This document shows, piece by piece, positions 1 through 5,666 of a stretch of DNA of 5,666 nt. The translations under genes were made by a program, and so were the position numbers. The stretch's first letter is position 1, and each line of letters starts with the position of its first letter. The DNA comes from Bacteroidia bacterium (GTDB lineage Bacteria > Bacteroidota > Bacteroidia > NS11-12g > UBA955), in NCBI GenBank assembly GCA_014376345.1, contig JACMRS010000250.1, positions 1 through 5,666 on the forward strand. The letters are read 5' to 3'. The notes beneath the pieces were generated by a model. It was not told where the DNA came from, did not search any database, and saw only the letters and a list, made by a program, of their open reading frames with translations.

Positions 1-867
1 ATATTTTTTTACTGAAAGTAAATCAGTAATGTACATTTGCCCATTAACTACACATAAATCAGAAGGGCCATCCAATCCTGAAGAAATAACAGTTGTAACT
101 GCATTTGTAGTCAGGTTAATTCTTCGTATTCTTTGATTTCCATAATCAGCCACAAGTAAACTGGTGCTGCTTTCAAGATACAATCCTCTTGGATTCATAA
201 AAGTTGCCGCTATACCTGTTCCGTCTTTATTGCCTGATGTGCCATGGGTGCCAGCTATTGTAGTAACGTTTCCACCGGAAATTTTTCTGATACAATGACC
301 ATCACGGTCAGATACATAAATATCGCCGTTTGTATTGACAGCAACACCATCAGGAACATTAAACTTGGCAGTTGCAACGGCGCCATCTGCCCAACCTCCA
401 ACAAATGATTTCGTTCCGGCAATAAAACCTGCTGTTTCATCGGTAAAACTATTTAAATACGGTGAAAGACTTCTGATAAGATTATTACCCATGTCCACAA
501 TTACCATCGAATTGGTTGAACGATTAACTGCGATGCCGGCAGGCTGACTGAATCTTGAAGCGATACCTGTTCCGTTTTTATAATCAGATCCATCAACAGG
601 ATCAAGATTATATCCTGCCATTAATTTTGATTTGCCATTGAATAAAAGGAAAATATTGTGCTCATTGGTTATATAAATTCTTCCTGCAGTGTCAATTTCA
701 ATTCCAAGTGGTGAGGAATAAACCTGAGAATCAAGAACCTTAGATCTGATTGCTGTGTAATTGCCGGTACCTGTATATTGTACGCCTGAATATTTAAAAA
801 CTGTCTGTGAATAGCTGCTCACTGCTGCAAATGCAAAAAGCAGGATAAGGGTAATTTTTTTGTTCAT
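1..867 (-). CDS. Secreted NHL-repeat beta-propeller protein (C-terminus beyond left edge)
   Basis: The reading frame is open from an ATG at 867 to the left edge, giving 289 residues without a stop. The N-terminus is a clear signal peptide: MNKK, a hydrophobic stretch (residues 5-16), then SSYSQ with likely cleavage around residue 21, so the protein is exported. About five NHL-type units follow, starting near residues 53, 109, 172, 226 and 268. Each has a P-x-G/D-(I/V/L) strand, then a YI/YV/LLVAD-like strand, then a G-N-x-x-I-R-like turn (for example DYGNQRIRRI, 241-250). Linkers of the form AG-x(n)-DG-x(n)-A-x-F precede the propeller blades (85-106, 150-169, 205-223). Such proteins usually form ring-shaped scaffolds; no enzymatic residues are evident and the ligand is unknown. 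In Bacteroidota such proteins often end in a secretion (T9SS) sorting domain, but that end is not here. The leader just upstream is very A/T-rich, with no Shine-Dalgarno and no clear promoter box. The fold is confident, the function is not. Confidence 0.9.
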   Translation of the reverse strand, partial: MNKKITLILLFAFAAVSSYSQTVFKYSGVQYTGTGNYTAIRSKVLDSQVYSSPLGIEIDTAGRIYITNEHNIFLLFNGKSKLMAGYNLDPVDGSDYKNGTGIASRFSQPAGIAVNRSTNSMVIVDMGNNLIRSLSPYLNSFTDETAGFIAGTKSFVGGWADGAVATAKFNVPDGVAVNTNGDIYVSDRDGHCIRKISGGNVTTIAGTHGTSGNKDGTGIAATFMNPRGLYLESSTSLLVADYGNQRIRRINLTTNAVTTVISSGLDGPSDLCVVNGQMYITDLLSVKKY

Positions 868-901
868 TTTTATTTTTATTTATTGTTGTTTTAAATATTG
901 T

Positions 902-930
902 AAAAAAGCCATAAGAGTATCTTATGGCTT
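902..930 (-). terminator. Rho-independent-type terminator after purC
   Basis: A perfect 11-bp inverted repeat (AAGCCATAAGA at 906-916 pairing with 920-930) encloses a 3-nt loop. Read on the minus strand, the stem is followed by six T residues (complement of 902-907), the usual intrinsic terminator layout, 22 bp past the purC stop. A shorter T run at 933-937 on the plus strand could make it bidirectional, but no plus-strand gene ends here. It separates the phoH-purC transcript from the NHL gene downstream, which therefore needs its own promoter. Confidence 0.82.
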
Positions 931-951
931 CATTTTTAAAATTAAAGATTA

Positions 952-1920
952 TTAATCAAGTTTCAATAATTCATTCTGAATATGCTCTTCTATAACTTCA
1001 CTTACATTGATATAGCTCCTTGAATCAAGCTTCTGAAGTGTCATTGCTTCATAAAGTTCTGTATATCTCGATGTCACACTTTCTACAAAAGAATCAGGCA
1101 TGTCAGGAACAATTTCACCTTGCAATCCCTGAAAACCATTCTCCATCAACCATTCTCTCACAAACTCTTTAGAAAGTTGCTTTTGTGGCTTTCCTTCTTT
1201 CTGATGCTTAGCATAAGTATCAAGATAGAAAAATCTAGAAGAATCAGGTGTATGGACTTCATCTATTAAATGAATCTTTTTGTTGTGAATACCAAATTCA
1301 TATTTAGTATCTACTAGAATTAATCCTTTTTCTGCAGCAAGCTCTGTGCCTCTTTCAAATAATTTATGTGCATATTCACACATACACTCAATATTCTTTT
1401 TGGTTGTTATTTTCTTGGAAATAATATCCTCAATAGAAATATCTTCATCGTGTCCATCATTGTTTTTGGTTGCCGGAGTAATAATAGGAGTAGGGAATTT
1501 GTCATTCTCTTTCAATCCGTCAGGCATTTTTATGCCGCAAATCATACGTTCGCCGGTTTTGTAAACACGCCAGGCATGTCCGCAAAGATAACCTCTGATT
1601 ACAATCTCAATCGGAATAGACTCACATTTTAAGCCAATAGTTACGTTCGGATCCGGTACAGATATCTTCCAGTTTGGAACAATATCTTTTGTCAAATCCA
1701 GAAAATATGCGGCTATTTTAGTAAGTACTTCGCCTTTATGTGGAATAGCCCTTGGCAAAACATGGTCGAAAGCTGAGATTCTGTCACAAGCAATCATCAC
1801 CACGTACTTATCCTTAATTGTATATACATCCCGAACCTTACCCCTGTAAAAGGCTGTTTGATCCTTAAAGAAATAATTTGTCGACATTAACCCTTTTTCG
1901 CTCATTTTCGCTTGTCCCAT
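952..1920 (-). CDS. purC: Phosphoribosylaminoimidazole-succinocarboxamide synthase (SAICAR synthetase)
   Basis: Cytoplasmic enzyme of de novo purine synthesis: CAIR + L-aspartate + ATP gives SAICAR + ADP + phosphate. The 322 residues carry the family signatures: GKVRDVY (27-33, N-terminal ATP-binding region), DRISAFD (46-52), the VIRGYLCGHAW segment (107-117), PIITPATK followed by GHDEDIS (145-162), LVDTKYEFG (202-210) and DEVHTPDSSR (220-229), the last two being the SAICAR synthetase signature region. The length of about 310-320 residues is that of the longer Bacteroidota form rather than the roughly 240-residue E. coli form. Three in-frame ATGs lie close together (codons 1, 6 and 12; positions 1920, 1905, 1887). 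Homology starts only around codon 15, and an AAAGGG sequence lies just before the third, so the true start could be any of them. It lies 43 bp downstream of phoH on the same strand and probably shares its transcript, ending at the hairpin at 902-930. Confidence 0.98.
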   Translation of the reverse strand: MGQAKMSEKGLMSTNYFFKDQTAFYRGKVRDVYTIKDKYVVMIACDRISAFDHVLPRAIPHKGEVLTKIAAYFLDLTKDIVPNWKISVPDPNVTIGLKCESIPIEIVIRGYLCGHAWRVYKTGERMICGIKMPDGLKENDKFPTPIITPATKNNDGHDEDISIEDIISKKITTKKNIECMCEYAHKLFERGTELAAEKGLILVDTKYEFGIHNKKIHLIDEVHTPDSSRFFYLDTYAKHQKEGKPQKQLSKEFVREWLMENGFQGLQGEIVPDMPDSFVESVTSRYTELYEAMTLQKLDSRSYINVSEVIEEHIQNELLKLD

Positions 1921-1963
1921 TTTGTCTTAATTAACTGCAAAGTAACATAAATTTATCAAAATC

Positions 1964-2914
1964 CTAACTATTCTGATCGTAAGCCTTTATAATGTCTTTC
2001 ACAATTCTGTGCCTTACCACATCATCAACAGTCAAAGTAACCATCTTTATTCCTTTGATATTCTGTAAAATCCGGGTGGCTTTTATTAATCCTGAAGTTT
2101 GCTTGGTTGGAAGATCCACCTGGGTCATGTCACCTGTAATAATCAACTTGGCTGAAGGTCCCATCCTGGTTAAAAACATCTTCAATTGAAGGTCTGTAGA
2201 GTTTTGGGCTTCGTCAAGAATAACATAGCAATTATCCAGTGTTCGCCCTCTCATAAAGGCCATTGGCGCAATTTCAATGGTGCGGTTTTCAAGAAAAGCT
2301 TTAAGTTTTTCAGGTTGAATCATATCTTCAAGGGCATCGTATAATGGTCGTAGATATGGATCGATCTTTTCTTTAAGATCTCCGGGAAGAAATCCTAGAT
2401 TTTCTCCTGCCTCTACTGCGGGTCTGGTTAGAATCAGTCTTTTTATTTCTTTGTTTTTTAAAGCTCTAACTGCAACTGCTACCGCTGTATAAGTTTTTCC
2501 GGTTCCTGCAGGTCCCATCGCAAAAATGATGTCATTTTGCTCAATATCCTTAACAAGTTGAATCTGATTCTTGGTTTTTGCCCTGATTGGCTTGGCATTG
2601 TTGCCATAAAGTATCACATTGTCGGTATTGAAATGATCTGCAGATTGTGTATCCGGTGCAACACCACTTCCAAAAATATCATTGATTATGACATCATTCA
2701 CCTGCTTTCCTCTGGAAATCAGGTTTGTATAAACTTTAAATCTGTCTGTGAAATCGTTGATTTCGCTTTCTTCTCCTAAAACTTTTATTTCTTCTCCTCT
2801 GGCAATTATCCTGAGTTTTGGAAACTTCGATTTGATGAGTTCAAGAATATTATTATTAGGACCGTAAACCTCCTGTGGGTTCAAATCTTCAATTATTATT
2901 ATTTGTTCTGTCAA
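1964..2914 (-). CDS. phoH: PhoH family P-loop ATPase (PhoH/PhoL type), TTG start
   Basis: P-loop ATPase of the PhoH/YbeZ family, cytoplasmic, usually linked to RNA metabolism and often partnered with the RNase YbeY; the exact substrate is uncertain. Numbered from the TTG at 2914 (316 residues), it has an N-terminal KH-like region (about 1-80, with KFPKLRIIARG at 30-40), Walker A GPAGTGKT (134-141), the TRPAVEAGENLGFLPG motif (163-178), a RGRTLDN segment (222-228), Walker B ILDEAQN (232-238) and the TGDMTQVDLP sensor-like motif (260-269). The stop is TAG. Start choice: the frame has no ATG before codon 133 and no GTG upstream; only TTG codons at 2956 and 2914 can serve. The 2914 start gives an N-terminus MTEQIIIIEDLNP that matches the family length and pattern. 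The 2956 TTG lies inside a promoter -7 box. It precedes purC in a probable two-gene operon and is divergent from the DUF62 gene. Confidence 0.96.
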   Translation of the reverse strand: MTEQIIIIEDLNPQEVYGPNNNILELIKSKFPKLRIIARGEEIKVLGEESEINDFTDRFKVYTNLISRGKQVNDVIINDIFGSGVAPDTQSADHFNTDNVILYGNNAKPIRAKTKNQIQLVKDIEQNDIIFAMGPAGTGKTYTAVAVAVRALKNKEIKRLILTRPAVEAGENLGFLPGDLKEKIDPYLRPLYDALEDMIQPEKLKAFLENRTIEIAPMAFMRGRTLDNCYVILDEAQNSTDLQLKMFLTRMGPSAKLIITGDMTQVDLPTKQTSGLIKATRILQNIKGIKMVTLTVDDVVRHRIVKDIIKAYDQNS

Positions 2915-2934
2915 TTTTTGCGGTTTTATGTTTG
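2902..2934 (+). promoter_or_regulatory. Bacteroidota-type promoter for the DUF62-ABM gene pair
   Basis: A perfect -7 box TATGTTTG (2927-2934) matches the Bacteroidota consensus TAnnTTTG, and a TTG at 2903-2905 stands 21 bp upstream, within the usual spacing of the -33 element. Transcription would start near 2940, leaving a leader of about 36 nt before the ATG at 2977. The -33 side overlaps the first codons of phoH on the other strand. This is inferred from consensus only. Confidence 0.6.
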
Positions 2935-2953
2935 GGAATGAATAATTTTGCTT

Positions 2954-2961
2954 CAAATTTA
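2954..2961 (-). promoter_or_regulatory. Bacteroidota-type -7 box for phoH-purC
   Basis: Read on the minus strand the octamer is TAAATTTG, a perfect TAnnTTTG. Transcription would begin near 2948 and give a leader of about 33 nt before the TTG at 2914. No TTG occurs at 17-23 bp upstream, so the -33 element is poor or absent. The box faces away from the plus-strand box at 2927-2934, with 19 bp between the two octamers, so polymerases on the two promoters would probably exclude each other. Confidence 0.5.
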
Positions 2962-2976
2962 ATAAAAATTTTAGAA

Positions 2977-3759
2977 ATGGTCACTGTTACCCTTACAACT
3001 GATTATGGCACGGATTCACATCACGTTGCACAGGTAAAAGGTGCGCTGATTTCTGAGCTGAGTGCAAGTGTAAATATTACTGATATTTCTAATAAAATCA
3101 ATGCTTTCGATATTAACGATGCAGCTTTTATTATCAGAAACAGTTACACTTTCTTCCCTAAAGAAACTTTTCATCTGGTAGGGGTTAATAATCAAACCAG
3201 CCATTCTATCAAACAAATACTGGCAGTTTCTGAAGGACAGTATTTTCTGGGAGCTGATATCGGGGTGCTTCCTTTAATTTTTGAAAACAGATCTTTTGCG
3301 AAATATTATGATCTTGGAAAAGACTGGGAAAGCTTTGGCTTTATTACCCGCGATTTCTATCCTAAAGTAATTTCAGCACTGGTGAATTCAAATTTCGATC
3401 CTGTTCTTGCTGGTTATACCGAATTGGAAAATCCTCTGATCAGACTTTCTGAAAAGCCTGTTGTCAATGATAATTTCCTGAAAGCTTCGGTGGTGTTTAT
3501 CGATTCTTTCGGCAACGCTTATATTAATTGCTCGAAAGAGTATTTTGAGAATTTTATTGGTGAAAGTAATTTCAGAATAAGGGTAATCAGAAATGAGTTT
3601 AAAGGTTATATAAATACTGATTATACTGATGTGGATGATGGTGAAGCTGTGTTTATGTTTAAAAGTCCTGATTACATGCAAATTGCAATTAACAGAGGCA
3701 GGGCTGATCAGTTGTTAGGACTTAAAAAAATGACGCCTGTTATTATAGAAAAATTATGA
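2977..3759 (+). CDS. DUF62 / SAM hydroxide adenosyltransferase-like protein, divergent
   Basis: A protein of 260 residues, the usual family length, related to the SAM-dependent hydrolases and halogenases (SAM + water gives adenosine + methionine; fluorinase and chlorinase relatives use halide). Visible family features are the N-terminal TLTTDYGTDSHHVAQVKG (5-22), ITDISNKI-x-FDI-x-DAAF (34-51), FPKETFHLVGV (60-70), a linker with GADIG (92-96), the C-terminal barrel start FIDSFGNAYIN (174-184) and the terminal LLGLKKMTPVIIEKL. Oddity: where classical members have VDPGVG-x-x-R and FHGRD, supplying the Asp-Arg-His triad, this protein has VNNQTSHS (70-77) and FITRD (122-126). The catalytic Asp and His therefore appear replaced and the Arg is not evident, so activity is uncertain. 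ATG 2977 is chosen because family homology begins there and the predicted transcript starts near 2940. The stop codon overlaps the start of the next gene (ATGA). Confidence 0.9.
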   Translation: MVTVTLTTDYGTDSHHVAQVKGALISELSASVNITDISNKINAFDINDAAFIIRNSYTFFPKETFHLVGVNNQTSHSIKQILAVSEGQYFLGADIGVLPLIFENRSFAKYYDLGKDWESFGFITRDFYPKVISALVNSNFDPVLAGYTELENPLIRLSEKPVVNDNFLKASVVFIDSFGNAYINCSKEYFENFIGESNFRIRVIRNEFKGYINTDYTDVDDGEAVFMFKSPDYMQIAINRGRADQLLGLKKMTPVIIEKL

Positions 3760-4046
3760 TATTGAGATTGGTTAAAATGGGTTTCAAACCCGAAAACTGT
3801 GAAGATTTTAAAGTATTGTTTTATTCAGTACAACCTATGATTGCAGCATTTCCCGGATGTATGCATGTTGAACTTCTCAGAGACAAAACCAATCCGGATT
3901 TTTTTTTTACATTAAGTCACTGGAACTCTGAAAAAGACCTTGAAGCTTACAGGGTTTCAGAATTATTTAAAGATACCTGGACAAAAACAAAAGCATTGTT
4001 TGCGCACAAACCTGAGGCATGGAGTACTGAAAAGGTGACTCAGTAA
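3756..4046 (+). CDS. ABM-domain protein (putative quinol monooxygenase-like, YgiN type)
   Basis: A 96-residue single-domain protein with the dimeric alpha/beta-barrel pattern of the antibiotic biosynthesis monooxygenase (ABM) family: an opening strand ILRLVKMGFKPE (2-13), a helix (14-30), FPGCMHVELLRDK (32-44), a strand FFFTLSHW (49-56), and the helical SEKDLEAYRVSELF (58-71). Family members act without metal or cofactor on quinols or aromatic substrates, but many have no assigned substrate, and the fold does not prove oxygenase activity. The start codon overlaps the DUF62 stop by 4 bp (ATGA), so translation is probably coupled, and both genes probably share the promoter at 2902-2934. A run of ten T residues (3899-3908) encodes F49-F51. 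The gene converges on hutI with only 9 bp between their stop codons. Confidence 0.87.
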   Translation: MILRLVKMGFKPENCEDFKVLFYSVQPMIAAFPGCMHVELLRDKTNPDFFFTLSHWNSEKDLEAYRVSELFKDTWTKTKALFAHKPEAWSTEKVTQ

Positions 4047-4055
4047 AAACTGAAT

Positions 4056-5294
4056 TTAATCAATTAATTTTCCTTTGATAATTACTTTCTTTAAAGGAGA
4101 TTTTCCAAAGAAATAAGGAACCTGTGCCAATGAATCTAAAGGCTCAAGCACAATTAAATTCCCAGCTTTCATTCTGGTAATACTGCCAGCTTTTTCCGAC
4201 AATCCCATGGCATAAGCGCCGTTGATTGTAAGTGCATTAAAAGCTTCTTCAGGAAGTAATTTCCCCTGAATGCATGCAAGACTCCAGAGTAAAAACATAT
4301 TGCCACTTGGAGAACTGCCGGGATTAAAATCACTGGCTATGGCAACGGGTAAACCTGCATCAATAATAACTCTTACAGGTGTATAAGGTATTTTTAAAAA
4401 GAATGATGTTCCTGGAAGTGCAACGGGCATGGTGTCTGTATTTCTTAGACATTCTATTTCTTCTTCTCCGATATGCTCCAAATGATCAACACTCAACGCC
4501 CTGTGCGCCACTCCAACCTGCACGCCACCTGTAATTCCAAGCTCGTTGGCATGTATTTTCGGAACAAGTCCGTGAACTTTACCTGCGGAAAGTATTTCAG
4601 CTGTTTCTTCTTGAGTAAAAAACCCTTTATCACAAAACACATCTATAAAATCTGCCAGTTTATTTTTAGATATTTCAGGAAGCATTTCATCAATAATCAA
4701 TCTGATATAATCCTGTCTTTTCTCTTTATACAAAGCAGGCACAGCATGGGCTCCAAGGAAAGTTGCTTTTATTTCAATTGGTGAAATTTGCTTCAGTCTT
4801 TGTATTACTCTCAGCATTTTCAATTCATCTTCAACCGTTAAACCATAACCGCTTTTTATTTCAATAGCACCCGTACCGCCGGTAATACATTGTTGCAATC
4901 TTTTTTCAGCACTTTTAAACAAGTCATCTTCTGAAGTATCATGAAGTTTTTTAGCTGAATTAAGTATTCCCCCACCTGCTTCTGCAATCTCTTCATAAGT
5001 AGCGCCTTTTATTCGAAGTACAAACTCTTCTTCCCTCGATTTTGCAAATACAATATGGGTATGACTGTCAGCAAAACATGGCATTATCCACGAACCTTGT
5101 GCGTCGTAAGTCTCAGTATTGGCAGACTTCTCCGGTGAATTGTCAGTTCCGAAATCTTTAATTTTACCATCGTTAATTAAAAGCCAGGCATTTTCCAAAC
5201 TGTTGACAGTTGACATTTCAGCACCCGAAAGTTTGTGAACGCCCGGTTCTAAAATTCCAAGCAATTTTCCGATATTGGTGATCAGCAGATTCAT
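4056..5294 (-). CDS. hutI: Imidazolonepropionase
   Basis: Third step of histidine breakdown: imidazolone-5-propanoate + water gives N-formimino-L-glutamate, in the cytoplasm. The 412-residue length is typical of the family. It is an amidohydrolase-superfamily metalloenzyme. Visible key residues are the HTH metal site (H78, H80, in DSHTHIVFA), REEEF and RIKGATYEEIAEAGGGI (87-110), EIKSGYGL (145-152), FLGAHAVP (179-186), KIHANELG with H248 and E251 (246-253), DHLEH (270-274) and the catalytic aspartate D322 in ASDFNPGS (320-327). These correspond to the metal ligands and acid/base residues of characterised HutI, so it should be active. No other hut gene is present in the window, so the pathway is dispersed here or continues elsewhere. 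ATG 5294 is the first in-frame start and matches the family N-terminus. A -7 box sits 5 bp upstream. Confidence 0.98.
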   Translation of the reverse strand: MNLLITNIGKLLGILEPGVHKLSGAEMSTVNSLENAWLLINDGKIKDFGTDNSPEKSANTETYDAQGSWIMPCFADSHTHIVFAKSREEEFVLRIKGATYEEIAEAGGGILNSAKKLHDTSEDDLFKSAEKRLQQCITGGTGAIEIKSGYGLTVEDELKMLRVIQRLKQISPIEIKATFLGAHAVPALYKEKRQDYIRLIIDEMLPEISKNKLADFIDVFCDKGFFTQEETAEILSAGKVHGLVPKIHANELGITGGVQVGVAHRALSVDHLEHIGEEEIECLRNTDTMPVALPGTSFFLKIPYTPVRVIIDAGLPVAIASDFNPGSSPSGNMFLLWSLACIQGKLLPEEAFNALTINGAYAMGLSEKAGSITRMKAGNLIVLEPLDSLAQVPYFFGKSPLKKVIIKGKLID

Positions 5295-5299
5295 TGTTG

Positions 5300-5307
5300 C
5301 AAATATA
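5300..5307 (-). promoter_or_regulatory. Bacteroidota-type -7 box immediately before hutI
   Basis: The minus-strand octamer TATATTTG is a perfect TAnnTTTG and ends only 5 bp before the hutI ATG (the intervening bases read CAACA). The -7 box normally lies 4-7 bp before the transcription start, so the transcript would start at or within a few bases of the ATG. No TTG stands at the expected -33 distance, so this is a consensus match to one element only. Confidence 0.45.
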
Positions 5308-5367
5308 CTTCTGCGTCAGGTAATATTATTTGTTTTTTAACCAGCAGAAAACATGCAATTTTGCTCC

Positions 5368-5666
5368 ATGATTAGTAGTGAAATATTGTTGAAGCCAATA
5401 GTTAAAGGGAAAGATGTTTTTATTGCAGATACTGCCCGGGTTTTAGGTCAGGTAACTCTTGGAGACAATTGCAGTATATGGTTTGGCGCAGTTATGAGAG
5501 GTGATGCCGATACCATTTCAATCGGCAATGGCACAAATATTCAGGACAATGCAGTTATTCATTGCGATCCGGGTTTTCCGGCAATAATTGGTGATAATTG
5601 TATTGTTGGTCATAGCGCAATTGTGCACGGCGCCAGCGTTACAAATAATGTTTTAGTTGGAATGCA
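5368..5666 (+). CDS. Gamma-carbonic-anhydrase family protein (left-handed beta-helix), cut by right edge
   Basis: The first 99 codons of a hexapeptide-repeat protein of the gamma-CA/YrdA/PaaY group. Visible are CSIWFGAVMRGD (35-46; the RGD segment is typical), NIQDNAVIHCD (57-67), and VGHSAIVHGA (80-89). The three histidines expected to bind the metal at trimer interfaces are present: H65, then H82 and H87 at the characteristic spacing of five. The protein is cytoplasmic; proven carbonic anhydrase activity is confined to some members, while YrdA/PaaY relatives vary. Start: ATG 5368 places the CSIWF segment at residue 35, as in most relatives; an in-frame ATG at 5353 would add five residues (MQFCS) and cannot be excluded. 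The gene is divergent from hutI and its C-terminal helix lies beyond the window. Confidence 0.93.
   Translation, partial: MISSEILLKPIVKGKDVFIADTARVLGQVTLGDNCSIWFGAVMRGDADTISIGNGTNIQDNAVIHCDPGFPAIIGDNCIVGHSAIVHGASVTNNVLVGM

Noticed and set aside
335..547. Plus-strand open frame across the left gene
   Set aside because: It is antisense to the NHL-repeat gene, whose frame is open over the whole region and carries a signal peptide and repeats; this frame resembles no family I recognise.
868..951. Promoter search for the NHL gene in the short spacer
   Set aside because: No TAnnTTTG octamer is present on the minus strand; only A/T-rich leader and the terminator hairpin are visible, so no promoter is called.
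1938..1945. Possible -7 box for a separate purC promoter (minus strand TTACTTTG)
   Set aside because: One mismatch to TAnnTTTG at a key position and no TTG at the right upstream distance; co-transcription with phoH is simpler.
2875..2976. N-terminal extension of the DUF62 gene from a GTG at 2875 or an ATG at 2938, looking like a signal peptide (LQLLLFVLSIFAVLCLG)
   Set aside because: The hydrophobic stretch is the antisense reading of the phoH N-terminal codons, family homology starts at ATG 2977, and the predicted transcript begins near 2940, downstream of the GTG and too close to the ATG at 2938.
3388..3681. Minus-strand open frame of 97 codons across the DUF62 gene
   Set aside because: Shadow of the clearly coding plus strand; composition is not protein-like and no family features are seen.
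5325..5332. Possible -7 box for the gamma-CA-like gene (plus strand ATTATTTG)
   Set aside because: The TA is one base out of register and the nearest upstream TTG is 25 bp or more away, so it is a weak match in AT-rich DNA.

Overview
This window looks like ordinary chromosome from a member of the Bacteroidota. It is AT-rich. Its promoter-like sites fit the Bacteroidota consensus TTG-N(17-23)-TAnnTTTG rather than the sigma-70 one. Leaders are A/T-rich with little Shine-Dalgarno signal. The exported protein at the left has a Bacteroidota-style signal peptide ending SYSQ. The PurC and PhoH proteins resemble the Bacteroidota versions of those families. I cannot name a genus. No mobile element, CRISPR array, tRNA or rRNA is visible.

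Layout from left to right. (1) Positions 1-867, minus strand: the N-terminal 289 residues of a secreted NHL-repeat (beta-propeller) protein whose C-terminus lies beyond the left edge. (2) Positions 902-930: a hairpin terminator placed to end the purC transcript. (3) Positions 952-2914, minus strand: phoH then purC, separated by about 43 bp, read as one two-gene unit. phoH has no ATG or GTG start and most likely uses TTG at 2914. (4) Positions 2902-2961: a compact divergent control region with a perfect -7 box on each strand. (5) Positions 2977-4046, plus strand: a divergent SAM hydroxide adenosyltransferase (DUF62)-like gene, overlapping by 4 bp a small antibiotic-biosynthesis-monooxygenase (ABM) fold gene. 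(6) Positions 4056-5294, minus strand: hutI, imidazolonepropionase, converging on the ABM gene with a 9-bp gap and with a promoter so close that its mRNA is probably almost leaderless. (7) Positions 5368-5666, plus strand: the first 99 codons of a gamma-carbonic-anhydrase-like hexapeptide-repeat protein, cut by the right edge.

How the genes fit together: most are housekeeping genes (purine synthesis, RNA-linked ATPase, histidine breakdown, gamma-CA fold protein). The only pairing suggesting direct functional coupling is the SAM-adenosyltransferase-like gene with the ABM gene, and perhaps their divergent sharing of a control region with phoH-purC. DUF62 enzymes release adenosine, a purine, but any metabolic link to purC is speculation. 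I do not see a new defence system or a biosynthetic cluster. The points most worth checking are the divergent DUF62 protein, which appears to lack the family's Asp-Arg-His triad, the TTG start and paired promoters of phoH, and the near-leaderless hutI.
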